64,000 nt of DNA from Prunus persica (Eukaryota; Streptophyta; Magnoliopsida; Rosales; Rosaceae), in contig NC_034013.1 in the NCBI RefSeq assembly GCF_000346465.2, positions 1,488,143-1,552,142 of the forward strand, written 5' to 3'. The notes beneath the pieces were generated by a model. The model made no database searches. It had not been told where the DNA came from and was given only the letters and a program-made list of their open reading frames with translations. Position 1 is the stretch's first letter. The number at the start of each line of letters is the position of its first letter. Positions 33,691 through 45,800 of this stretch are shown here, piece by piece. Made by a program: the position numbers and the translations under genes.

Positions 33691-34691
33691 CAAAAAAGAA
33701 AAAAACAAGAAGTAAAGTTTGCTATAAGGCAGTTATACATAAAAGCCTTCTGGTAAGTTCAAACAATTCAGATTGAAGCGACTTGGACACCGGGGCGGAT
33801 ATACAGTTGGACAAATGGAGTCAGGCGACCCTATGGTTGCCAGAAAAAAAAAAACAACAAAACAAAAGGTGGTGAAGTCCTCAAGCGACACTATGGGCAG
33901 CAGATGGGCAACCCTAAGATGCACACAAGGTGCTTGACGAAAGGCCAGCACAACACAACTTTTTTTTTCTAACGTCCAGACAAAACGACGTTGTTTTGAG
34001 CCAGGTTTTTAAAAAAAATAAAAAAATTTAAAAAGAAGAGAGAACAGAAACCCCCAACACCAAAACTCTTCCCAATTTCAAGTGAATCCAATTTATATTT
34101 TTTATGAATCCAATTTGTGTTTAACCATGATTGGGTATTATTTGCGAGAGGTGCCCAGTATTGTGTATGTACTTTGCTTTCGTTCTAGTATTTGCCACTG
34201 ACATTGTAAAGGTGATTGAAGTTCCATTTTTAAGCTGCTGGACAAAATTGCATATTTACAGAACCCTCATCGCAATCAGTTTCTATTAGCACAATCTTTG
34301 AGAGTAAGATAAAAGAGGTCCCCTGCACTTGAGGTCCGGTTTTTCGAATTCACACTCCCCCAATATATCTTGTTTATTAAAAAACAGTTAATAAAGAAAC
34401 TCAATTGGAATTCAAAACCAATTGAGGATTTCAAACGCCAACAAGCACAGACACGTCCCCTAATTTCAAATGAATCCAATTTATATTTTTTTATGAAATT
34501 GATAGATATGTGGAGTGGTTTTTTATGAATTAGAATTTATTGATATTGATATTGTACTTTGATTAGAGGTTATAAATTAATTGATTGATATTTGGATTGG
34601 ATTGGAGTTTATAATTGATTGATATTGTTATTGATATTGTTATGTTGATAATGTGTTTGGAAATTATTTATTAGTAGTGGGTTATTGATAT
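33691..34691. other. No gene seen
   Basis: AT-rich. From 34490 to 34690 a run of GATTGATATTG-type repeats precedes the MITE. No coding signal. Confidence 0.5.
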
Positions 34692-34701
34692 TTCATATTC
34701 A

Positions 34702-34884
34702 CAGTCCCGATCTCTTGGACCACAGGAGTCCACGAGATTTGTGGTCACTCACCGTTGGATGTAAATTCAACGGTTCGTTCAATTTTGAACTCGTTTTAAG
34801 AATATTTTTTGATCCATTAGATTAATATCCAACGGTGAGCGGCCCCAATCTCTTGGACTCCTGTGGTCCAAGAGATCAGGACTG
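34702..34884. mobile_element. Mutator-type MITE (183 bp) with 10 bp target duplication
   Basis: Terminal inverted repeats begin CAGTCC(C/T)GATCTCTTGGAC at both ends and stay similar for about 60 bp, to CACCGTTGGAT. The 10 bp sequence TTCATATTCA flanks both ends directly (34692-34701 and 34885-34894). A 9-11 bp duplication with long inverted repeats points to the Mutator superfamily. There is no coding capacity. Confidence 0.92.
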
Positions 34885-35284
34885 TTCATATTCATATGAT
34901 AATTTGGATAAAAATTATTTATTTATTGAATTAATTGATGTGTAGAAATATGGAACGATATTTTAAGAGAAAATTGTCTACAACTAGCTTGTATTGTTAG
35001 TTTTGCCATGAATTATGAATGGAAGTACTATCATTATATTTTAGTGTTATTTTATTCTTAAAAAAATTCAAGACTTTTACACTATGACCCTATGAGGTCA
35101 CAATCCTGTGTCTGTCACTGCCTAGACAGTCAACAAAAGCCTAAAACAGACATAAAGCCCAAGCAACAACTAAGGCATGACTTTTGTCAAAACCTAGAAT
35201 AAGATAAAAGGAGTTGTTGCCATCAACATAAGGATCAGATTGTTGTGCATGGAAGCAAAAGTGTTAGATATGAGTCTGATATCA

Positions 35285-36489
35285 TGCAGATGCAAAATAT
35301 GGCAAATACAAATAAATCCAACAAGACCAGGAATTTATACTTGTTTGGTCTATAGCCTACGTCTAGTTGTAAGACGATGAGGAAATTCCACTAGTAACAT
35401 AAGGAGATTACATATGAGTTAAGACCACACTAGGATATTACAGAGTTCAATTCTCATAATCCACATCCCACATACACCCAAATCACTCTCATACAGATAA
35501 GCCAAGAACAAATCTCCTATTATTAATCACAAATACAAAGACCAAAAGAGGAACAATACCAAATTTGAAGCCACTCAAACAAAAGAGAATAAGAAATTTT
35601 CCTTGCAAGAATGCTGCAACAAACAAACTCACAACGAAACAGAAGTAACATACAATGTGACACTCATCCAAAACAAAAAGGAGAAGATTTCCTTCACTTA
35701 AAAATGGTTCTGGCTCTCTTAAATGGTTCCATATGGTGACCTCCACCCAAACAACGGAGGGAGGTTTTTCTCTCACCAAATGTGGAGGCACACCTAGGGG
35801 AGGGCACGGTTTGGATTGGACCGGTTTTTGCTTTAAATTAGAACCAATCTCGTACTATTCATCCGGTTTGGTTCAGTTCAATTTTAATAAAAAAAAAATT
35901 CAAAAACTGTCCAGTTCGATTTTAAACCGGATTATAAAAATTATTTTTTAATACAATTCTCAACTAAAATATTATTTTTTTACTTGAAAATTAACAAATT
36001 ATTCAATTTCATATAAAAAATAAATATTAAAGTTAGAAAAGAGAGATATTTTGAAATTGAACTTGGATAAATATTAGTTTTTTTTTTTGTGAAATTAAAA
36101 ATATAGCATTAAATATAAATATATATATATATTGAAATTATATATATTTTTTAATTTGACCGGTTCAGTTCGGCTTGGTCTGGTTTTTGAAGACAGGAAC
36201 CGAATCCATAACCGTTCCAAACTGGTCCGGTTCAATTTTTGACCGGTTGTTGACTTTTTGGTCAATTCTGTTTTTTTCCGTTATAGTTCGGTACGGCTCA
36301 ATTCGGATTTTCGGTTCGCCAGTTTGAGTGCCCACCCCTAGGCACACCCACCAAATGAGAATAAAATGGCTTATATAGGCGGGGACCAATGGCTAACTTT
36401 AAAACCCTGAGCCACCAAGCAAGTGGGCCAAGTGGGCTTTCTCAAACCCATACAAATGGGCTTTTAATTTAAGCCAACAAAATCCAACA
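35285..36489 (-). mobile_element. LTR remnant with adjacent primer-binding site
   Basis: On the minus strand the sequence begins TGTTGGATTTTGTTGGC at 36489 and ends TTTTGCATCTGCA at 35285. TGATATCAGACTC (35284-35272) follows, a mutated tRNA-Met primer site. A TATA-like CTATATAAGCC lies near 36375. Removing the nested MITE leaves an LTR of about 650 bp. No second LTR or pol is recognisable, so most of the element is gone. Moderate confidence. Confidence 0.55.
35795..36340. mobile_element. hAT-type MITE (546 bp) with 8 bp target duplication
   Basis: The ends TAGGGGAGGGCAC and GTGCCCACCCCTA form inverted repeats. GGCACACC flanks both sides exactly (35787-35794 and 36341-36348). An 8 bp duplication is the hAT hallmark. 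The interior is AT-rich, with subterminal CCGGTTCGGTT-like motifs in both orientations. It is nested inside the older LTR at 35285-36489. Confidence 0.93.
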
Positions 36490-37659
36490 TGGATAACAAT
36501 CAGGGGCAACATCACTATAGCTGTAAAATTTTATAGGGCGGGTGCCATATAGCTAAAGGAAATATCTGCCCCCACGAAGGAAAGCAAAACAGAACGGGAG
36601 AAAAAAAAACCCCAATAATCTGCCATATAGCTAAAGGAAGTATCTTCTTCCTCTTTTTATTTTGTGTTTTGTATGTTCTTGCTGTCTATTTAAATTATGG
36701 GTAACTAAGTACTTTAATTAGGGCTTGATTGAAGCTCTAATCATGTTTCTTTAAGGATTTCGATATACCTTTGCTATAAACTACTTTTGTGATGCTTAAT
36801 TGATTAATTGATTAATTTTATATTATATTTTACTCTTTAAATACGTTATGTTATGCTTGACCACCATATGCATGTTGTGTATTGAGTTTGTTACATAGGT
36901 AAATTTAGATGACCGAGTCTTGTGCCTATGAGAGTAACAAAAGAACTAGCTATAAGTTCTTGAAATTAATCGTCAGAATAACTAGAATAGATACCATATT
37001 CTAGGAGTTGTGTTTTTGTCGATTTTCATTGTGTTATGCTTTCTTAAAGTGCAACTTAGTAGATACCATGCTAAACACTTTAAGAATGAAAAGAGTTAGC
37101 GTAGATACCCATGCCTAACTTGTTGCTTAGAGAAATCAATCATTTAAAGAGTAGATATCATGCCTTTAGGTTGACAAACATGAGTATCTAAAATCTGTTT
37201 TGTAGCATTGTGGATGTCATTTCCTTAAGGAAGAAGATTAGCAGTGAACATCGAATCCCTAACTAGTTTTCTCATTGTTTTAACCTCAATCCAATTCTAT
37301 TTTTAATCAAACGCTGTTTTTAATATTTTGTTTCAAAATTTTCAATTCTTAAAATCATCCTTTTGAACACCTTGTCTACACTGAGTGCCTTTGTATATTG
37401 CTTAATTTTGATTAGAAATCTTAGGGTATTGAAATAAGCTTTTTTTAGGGTTTTCTTTTACTTTTGCATTCTTAGTTTGCGCCATTTAGTTAGTAGTTCT
37501 AGGAAATTAATTTTAAATAAATATTAATCCAATCCTCGTGGGAATGATCTCGTATTTGCTTTCTATACTATTTGTCTGATCTTGTGCACTTGCGAGTTAA
37601 AACACGCATATAGTTGCTTTATTTTTAGGTTGCTATTTGTACAACAACCACAACAAGGC
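36490..37659. other. No gene seen
   Basis: No coding domain. The text resembles noncoding repeat DNA, with several motifs of the form GATACCATG and TAGATACCATGC, but I cannot assign it. Confidence 0.45.
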
Positions 37660-38263
37660 TCAAATAGCCTCTTTTGTCTTCAATATGGCAAGGCATGCCA
37701 TGGCACGACAAGGCTCCAATATCCTCACTTTCTCGGAATGCCTTGAAATCATATTCTAATTATGGGGAGCTTATTGTGCGAGGAAATTTCAAGAAACATG
37801 GGGTTTGACAAGGTTTGAAAAATTATGTCGACATTTTCAAAGGGATCTACGCACACCGGGCGCACCCTGTGCGACAAGCTTTGCCCAGGCTGTGACAAGG
37901 CAAGCTACGCCATCCCAAACCTACAATAGCCTCACTTTCTCGGAATGCCTTGAATGAGGCGCAATGCCAAGGCCAGGCCAAGGCAACGCATGCCTTGAAT
38001 GGCTTGGTCTAGGCCACATCTTGGGCACAACAAGGCAATTCAGGCAAGGCAAGGCAATATGATGCAAATGAAGCGAAGGCAAGGTAAGGTAAGGCAATGC
38101 AATGCAAAAAAGGCCACGCAATGCCAAGACAAGTGAAGGTCGTGCCAAGAGAAGGCAATGTCGAGGTAAACCAAAGATACCACTACATAAAAATACAAAG
38201 TGTCGGGTTGGTAGCCTCGCCAAGTTTTGGGGAAAAGTTGAATGAAAAAGGAAGGGAAGGGAA
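37660..38263 (-). repeat. AAGGCA-rich low-complexity DNA, probably rDNA spacer
   Basis: Degenerate AAGGC, AAGGCAATG and related units dominate. One segment with CCTCACTTTCTCGGAATGCC occurs twice (37714 and 37926). It directly follows the 3' end of the 25S rRNA fragment, where the intergenic spacer lies in an rDNA unit. I therefore infer it is spacer, captured with the rRNA fragment. Confidence 0.6.
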
Positions 38264-38572
38264 AAATTGAAGCAATGCAGGGCTGAATCTCAGTGGATCG
38301 TGGCAACAAGGCCACTCTGCCACTTACAATACCTCATCACTTATTTAAGTCATATGCAAAGGATTCTATCCACCACTCAATAGAAATTGTAATTTAAGGC
38401 GGCCCTTGCAGCTCTTTGGCCGCAAAGGCTTCACCAACGACACATGCCTTCAGTGGCCCAAGGCCCCTACTAAGGGTAGGCAAACTGGTGGGGGGCGTAT
38501 ACGTCTCTTCTAGCCCAAATTATGACTTAGAGGCGTTCAGTCATAATCCAGCGCACGGTTGCTTCACTAGGC
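38264..38572 (-). pseudogene. Decayed 3' end of 25S ribosomal RNA
   Basis: On the minus strand the segment carries CCGTGCGCTGGATTATGACT, then GAACGCCTCTAAGTC, GAGCTGCAAGGGCCG, GGCAGAGTGGCCTTG and GATCCACTGAGATTCAGCCC, in the order found in the last 300 nt of plant 25S rRNA. Many differences are C to T or G to A (for instance TTGAGTGGTGGA where the functional gene, from memory, has CCGAGCGGCGGG). That pattern is expected of methylated, inactive DNA. It is an rDNA fragment at an ectopic site, not a functional gene. Confidence 0.9.
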
Positions 38573-39019
38573 CAAAGACCCGATAGCATTTGAGAAGTAA
38601 TTCCTAGCTATTTTGTGTTTTTTTTTCTCTCTCTCTCTTTCTCTTTCTTGTGGGCTTTACACAAAATGTACATCAGCAACCATAGATCAGACATGACACA
38701 TCTTATGTTAAAGGAAGCAGTAGGGATTTACAGATTTGGCGTCCGAACTCCAATTGGGGTGTATGATACCTTTTTGAAAAGGGAACGATGCCACGAGTCA
38801 AACTCACAGTTTTTCTGTGACATATGGTAAATTTTGGGCTTTTGAGGTCATTTAGGCTTCCAAAACAACATTTAAAAGTTGAAATTTTTGGATTTTTATT
38901 TTTTAAAATGTTCATCTATATTTGTCTCAGTTTTTTTGTTCAATTATAGAAAGGTTGTCAATTATTTCAATTTTCTATCTAGTCGTATATGGATATTTAA
39001 GAAGAAAAACAAGTAGTGA
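38573..39019. other. No gene seen
   Basis: A pyrimidine-rich tract (38610-38650) and short frames without domain. Lies between the rRNA fragment and the UPF0114 gene's 3' flank. Confidence 0.5.
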
Positions 39020-39076
39020 CAAGCATAAACCCTAGTAAACAAGCATAAACCCTAGTAACAAGCATAAACCTAATAA
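39020..39076. repeat. Three-copy repeat of about 19 bp with telomere-like AAACCCT
   Basis: Units at 39020, 39040 and 39059 read CAAGCATAAACCCTAGTAA with small changes. Each holds one AAACCCT-like core, but the units are longer than a telomere repeat, so resemblance to telomere DNA is probably incidental. Confidence 0.8.
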
Positions 39077-39887
39077 CAAGAAAAACACGATGAAGAAAAA
39101 ATCATGGAAAAAGAAAACCCAACGAGATATTGACCAAAGAAAAAATAGGGAGCATACCTTCACAGATGGAGAAAGGAAGTTGTTCGTCTTCACAGAGAGA
39201 AAAGCTAGGGCAAGAGAAAAACGTCTGATGAAATACTTGGGGGGGGAGAGGTTGGATTTATTTTGGTCTTTGTTATTTATAACTCTCCCCTTAAAACCTA
39301 CGAAAATTTATCACTTGATGAAATCCTTCCAAATGTATGACCTTTTGAATACACCTAGATTTGATTCAACTTTTTTATAATCATAATTGAATACACCCAT
39401 ATTTGAATGTACTTTTTAAAAGTTCATATAAGTCCGAATTGAATATACTCAGACTTGTAAAACCTCTTTTAAAGTTTATATCAATCTAAATTGAATACAC
39501 CCAAAATTTTAAAATCTTTTTAAACGAATTATAATCCTAATTGAATACACCCCCCTAAACATCTAAACTAGTTTTTAAAAAAATTAATACATGTCATAAC
39601 TACATGTTCAAGACATGATCATTACAGAATTTTCCATGGGCTAAATTGTGGCATATATGACATGATTTTATTAACATTTCTGGTGGCTTAAAACAGGTAC
39701 ATGGTCCCGTAGACGATTCTGTTGTAGAAACTTCAACATTGTGCTAGAAATTGAAAGGTTAAGATATTGATCTCCACTAAAAGTAAACTGTTCACCATAT
39801 AGGTGTTCTTTACACGCACACATTTCACAAGCTCTGTGAAAAATATATACCGTGTTTTCACAAGCTATCTATCGTGGATTTTCAATT
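39077..39887. other. UPF0114 gene 3' flank with weak tandem repeats
   Basis: No gene. From 39340 to 39560 the motif ATTGAATACACCC recurs about five times roughly every 50 bp within diverged units. Confidence 0.5.
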
Positions 39888-42800
39888 CTATTCATTGAGC
39901 TTAGACAATAAAAACAGGCAACCAGAAGAAAGGAGGACAGAGGCAGAAAAGCAAAGCAAGTCAAAAGGAGATTGTATAACTGCTTTCTTACTCTTCTCGA
40001 ACAACCCAATTAGAAGTAGCATCACTATGACATGGCCAAGCTTCGTTTTCAGCTCGTTCACAGTTGTTATATCTAACCATTTTGGTCGTTCCTGTGAAAA
40101 GAAGGAAATCAAAAGCTCAATACATTTATACAAGTCAAATTAGCCTACAGATGTTGCAAGTTAAACCACAACTGTAATTATGACCTTTTGTTCCAACAAG
40201 AAGCATCCATGGTTTCATTCGAATCCCAACGAAGAGGGTAAAAGTTTATAAAATTAACTCTACTCTGTAAAATTCTTATTTTTACATATACTAATACTGA
40301 AAACTTTCACCTATTTCCCTTGTACTTTGGCCTGTGTGGCACTTTGCCTCCTGGAAAAATGAAAAATCATTGCCAGTGGTGCCCCCTGAAGCTATTAAAG
40401 TTTCAATGTAGGGCCGCCAAACCTGTCCAATTTCCTATGAATTTTGATGTGTGACTCCCACTCGACCCCCTTTTTAGGGGATTCTCATCAGTTCCTCTCT
40501 CCTCTCTTTTCTTTCTCCTTCCCCTTTCTTCTCTCTTCTGCGAATTCTCAGAACAAGGGTGAAAGACCTGTGTATCTAGAATGGCTACGGTGGAGTGGGC
40601 ATGCCAAGACCCATCTGGTTGATATTACCACTGGCTCGGACAACAGGGGAAATCTGAATGAATAAGAGATGGAGCAATGACCAAAATAACAACCACCCTC
40701 CCCAATGGATGTCATAGGGAAGCTGGAGCGGTTGAGAAGCCACCAACGTTTGCTTCTTGTCTGAAACCACAGCTCCAAAAATTCAGGACCTTGAAACAGA
40801 TCTTCAGGAGGAAGACAGAGAGCACCCCGAAGAAATTGAGAAGCTTGAAAAATCTGGGTCGGAGGGACTGTTTCTTTAGATTTTGCACTTATCCTTTCCA
40901 TTCTCTTCTACTTTGTTTTGAAACATTAGTTAGAGGAGTTTGTAAATAATGTCCAAGTCTTGAAGCATGGTTCCAGATTATTGGCATAGATTACCTTACA
41001 TTGTTCTTGTTATTCCTTTTAAGTGCTATTACTGTTCTTCTCCTCTGGGACATAAAGTTGTTATTATTGTTGGCCCCAGCAATTTTTGAGGTTTGCATTC
41101 ATTACACTTCAAGCATATCGAGGCAACTTCTGGGTATAGCAACTGTGTCTCTGAAGTGTTTCAATGACTGTTTTTAGTTGTGTTTAAAGGGTAAAACTTG
41201 TGTAACTCCCCATTCAATTCTTGTTCGAGCATCATATAGATTCTTCCTTTTAAGTTATGTATCTCGTGTCAAGTACCCATATGACTCCTCCATACATTCA
41301 TAGACTGGTGAGAAACAGAAATGGAATTCACCTAAAAAATATGGGTTTCCCTGATTGGTCAAGGCCAGTGATATCATCATACGATGGTCTTAGAGGCATG
41401 GCCATTCCATAGATAGCCATTGCAAATGTACAAGTCACCATACCAATTCCAGATGCAACATCCCTTTACCCCTGTTTTGAGAATTCGCAGAAGAGAGAAG
41501 GAAATGGATACAGGAAGACAAAGAGAGAGAAGAAAGGAGAGGGGAGAAAGAAGAGGGAAGTGATGAAAATATCCTCACATACAAAAAATTCAACAGAATT
41601 GGACGCATTTGACAGTAGGCTCTACATTGCAACATTTTCAAAGTTCAAGGGGACACACGACTTATTTTGACCACTTCTTTTCGAAGTAGGATCATACATA
41701 TGAATGCATTGAACAGTAAAATGATAATTCACTGCTGCATAAAATATACAGCCCATAGAAACTGAAATATAGATAATTAATTCAGATAAACTCCATAATT
41801 AGCCAAGATACCCAACCTAACAAACTACTTTTGACTGAAAAATAAATTAATATAATATAATATAATCAAGGACCTACCCTAAGGGCATGTTGCATAAGAA
41901 TTTTCAACTTTAGTCAGTGTTTGCTAATATAGACAGTCTGCAGCGTTTTAGATTTCCTTAATTCAAGGCAACTTTCTTTGCTTTTCTTGTCGGCTAACAT
42001 AATTCAAGGCTGATTTCTTGATCATACTACTAGAAGATTGATGTTAAACACCTATTTCATGGGCAATGAAAGTCCGCCTCTTATTTTCAAAACTTCAGCA
42101 GTTAGTTGGCCACTTTACAACATTTCATTCATGTATCTTCTGGCATTGCCCACTAATCCTAGAAAGTAAAATAGTATTTCTAAAAACATAGCTATGAATA
42201 TTGCTCAGATATGAAAAAATTCAGTCTGACCTTCAGAGTGAACAAGCCTAAAAGATTTGATCTGTCAGCAGGTTTATTCTCTTGTGAAGACTTCACAATG
42301 TCGAGATTGCTGATAAAGAGCTCATAAAGACCCATTCCAAACACCAACATCACTGTTCCCAAAAGATAGACATCTAAAAATTCCATTAAAAAATAGTGAG
42401 CGAGTAATTTGCTGAATATATGACAGTATAACCAGAAAGCAAACATGTATGAACAATAGAATTCAACACATGGACGTACGCCCTCGTTCTTATTTTATTA
42501 TTCTGCATCACCTACATTCCCAAGTTCATAGAGAAGGTCAATTTCTAATACTGATGGTGTCAAGTCTAACTCTAATTGCAACTCATTAAGGTGCTTTTAG
42601 AAGTAGTGGTTCAATTTTTGTTTTTGCTTTGTTTTGGTTCAGGTTCAGGATAATACATGTAGGCCAGGCATTTGCAAATGGTATATTTGTTTTGTATAAC
42701 CAAACACTATCTATGACATCCTTATATCATTTTTTAATTTGTAATCACAGCGGACATGTTAGTCCTACTTTTTAAATATGAAGGAATTATTTGATAACAA

Positions 42801-45800
42801 GTTTTGCATACAAAAAGTTCAAAGACATGCGATTACTGAAACACAAACGACCACTCTCTGTATGAAGGGAAATCATTATGGCAAAAGTTTACAATCCAAA
42901 CTGACTAAATGGATCATATATCCCAGAGAAAATGAAAAACAAAAACATGAATTCAAATAGAATCTCATGATGGAATAGCAAACAAAGCAACTGTGCTCCA
43001 AATACACCACATAGCACACAAAGGAACTATCGTCCAACAAGAGAGCGAATCATCAGCTGTCTTAATCATAACTCCACTAATCTCAGTTAAGCCTAATGAC
43101 TGCAAATTTTTTCTAATTTTAATTGTACCTCTGTGTCCTTAAATTCAGAATATCAACACTGGATCAATGAAAATGCATAAACTTTAGGGGCTGGTATAAA
43201 GTTTTATAATTGGAAATTGTAAATCTCTAACTAAATTCATTACTCCAGAAGTTAAAAGCTCTGTTCTTTTCTTGTCTGTCAAATCAAAGATAAACCATTT
43301 CTTTGCATGCTTCCTCTTGCTTGCTCTTTCTATAGATTGAAAAATATCTTTAGTAAAACCAATATTTGTTTCATGGTTCTTAAAGCACGGACAACAAAAC
43401 TTGAAACGTAAATCGTGACAAAAATAATATTTATACACTCACCAATGGCCTCAACCAGCGACCAGATCACTTTACTGCGATTTACACTGTATTCCATGAA
43501 AGACCGTACAACATAAGTGCAGCCCTGCATATCAGGGTAAACATGGTAAATCAATGCTATGAGGAAGCTTACATGTGTAACAAGATCAATGTAAAAGCAA
43601 GATTCTATCGGATATCATGTTACTCTTAATTTCTAATCCCTACTTCTAAAATTTCAATTCCTAATTTTAAAAAAAAGGAGGGGGATAAAGTGACAGCCAC
43701 AACAACCACCATGCATAACCAAGCGAATGGGAATGCCACTTCAGAAAGAAAGAAAAAAATATTAGAATAACCGAAGTTGGGAAACAATCTGATTGAACAA
43801 CCAAATTATATCACACCGGGAATACCAGCAAATGAATGCAGTCAATCAAATTTTCTGGTATCCAAAGTGGTTTCACAATGGGTAATATTGGTTAATAGAA
43901 ACCTCATACCTAAATTGTTGGGTATAGCAATTGATATTGGGCAGGATGCTAGATACTTAACAAATCCACAACTGGTTATTGCACATTTGTTGGAGAAAAC
44001 TTGGTTACTTGAAGAGCAAAAAATAGAGTGCTGTTGAAACAGAATATATGAATGGCATCTAAAATAAAGTGAGGTAATTTAGCAGTACGTCTTTGATAGC
44101 CTATAGAATTGCACGACCAAGCTACCATGCATATAGCTTCATATCCAGTTTTTCTTTAAAGAACAGAAGATGTGGTAGATTGTCATTTGTACTGGAAAAG
44201 GTTCAACGTGGTGATGAACAACTAGCTAGGTTATGACCAAAGGCATAACCAACAGCTCAAATTCAAGAGATACTATCCCAGCTTGGCTAAACTGAAATTT
44301 TCGATACCAGAACCTTCTTTACATTTAGCGCTCTTGATAGTTAAGTATTGCTGGCAGCTTTGGAAGTTGTGGGACATATTTTTTCAATAAAATTGGTTGG
44401 CATTTGTGTTTATATAAATTTCTATTGGAATTGGTGGTTGCATCACTTTGAGGAGCTCTCTTCTGAAATCTTTGATTTCCTATGAATAAAAAGTACAATA
44501 CCCTCTGATGTAGTACAGCCCGTAGATGTTAGATTAAGCACTTAAACAATAGAGCAGAGAAGAATATAAGAGACTGAGGAGAAGAAATATAGATCGAAAA
44601 GACGAGATAAAGGGCAGAAACAGTAGAACAATCGGAGATCAAGGAGAAGAAAAGATCAAAGGGACAAAATCAGAGAGTTCTAGGAAAAGGATTACTCAAC
44701 ATTCAAATCTGCATTTTAAAGAACTACATGGGGGTATTTATAGCAAACTATAACCTAGATATAATAGGATAAAAATCCCTTGCTTAAACAGAAATCCTAA
44801 CCCAAATAGAAAAGGAAACTTAAAACTAGAAATCTGGAAATCTGGAAAAGTTGAAATCCTACTAGAATTTAGAAAACTAGAGAATCTAGGAAACTAACAA
44901 ATACATTAGGAAACTAATAAATTTAGGTCCTACGCGTACTGCATCATTCTCCCCCGGCAAAAAGAACTCGACTCCGACGAGTAAACAACCACAAAATGTA
45001 AATTAACGACGATGACGCCAACTAAAAGTATGAATAATAGGGGATGAGGGTCAGCAATCATCAATGTCTGGATCATAGACACCTTCAAGAGGCTCCACAA
45101 TCTCACAAAGCTCACTATCGAGAGTGTGGATGGTTAAAGTTCACTGCGGGCAACGAGAGGCAATATGTCCTTTGGCATGACAATGGAAACATTCAATGCG
45201 AGCATGAATTGAAACAGCCGGTCCTTTGTTAGGTGGCCGTGTAGTAGGGTTAGATGGTCCTAAAAACCCCGTCTGCATAACCGTAGTGGGAAGAGTTTGG
45301 TTGGCGGTTGCAGGCTGGCCAGGATACCCCGAATGTTGAGGGAGCAAATATGTTTCAGCTTCCAATGTGTGGCAATATGCATCTTCCAAGCAATGAGGAT
45401 GAAAACCGACGGATTTCATGCCGAATATCATCATGAAGACCATGGATGAAGCGAGACACTGGTTCTTCACGAATCCCCGCACGTATTTTCTGTTTAATAA
45501 AACGAGCATGGAATTCAGTAATGGTTGAATTTCCTTGGGAAATGGTCCATAATTGATCAAACAATTGCTGTAGATAAACGGTGGGAACATATTGTTCGCG
45601 AAGCTTCAATTTCATCTCATCCCATAGAGTCACAGGCGGACGTCCAAATTGATAGAGTTGCTCCTCCATCGAATTCCAATATTGTCTAGTGGCTCCCCGT
45701 AGTGTCATCTTACCAATGCGAAGTTTATGAGCATCCGTCAAGTTGTACCGTGCGAAATAATCTTCCATGGCTTGAACCCAATCAAGAAACATCATAGGAT

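Noticed and set aside
39020..39076. Interstitial telomere sequence
   Set aside because: AAACCCT appears once per unit of about 19 bp rather than as a continuous heptamer array, so there is no evidence of telomere origin.
40677..40949. 90-codon plus-strand frame as an independent gene
   Set aside because: It lies between the arms of an inverted-repeat element inside an intron, with no recognised domain or promoter. Mentioned as possible captured sequence only.
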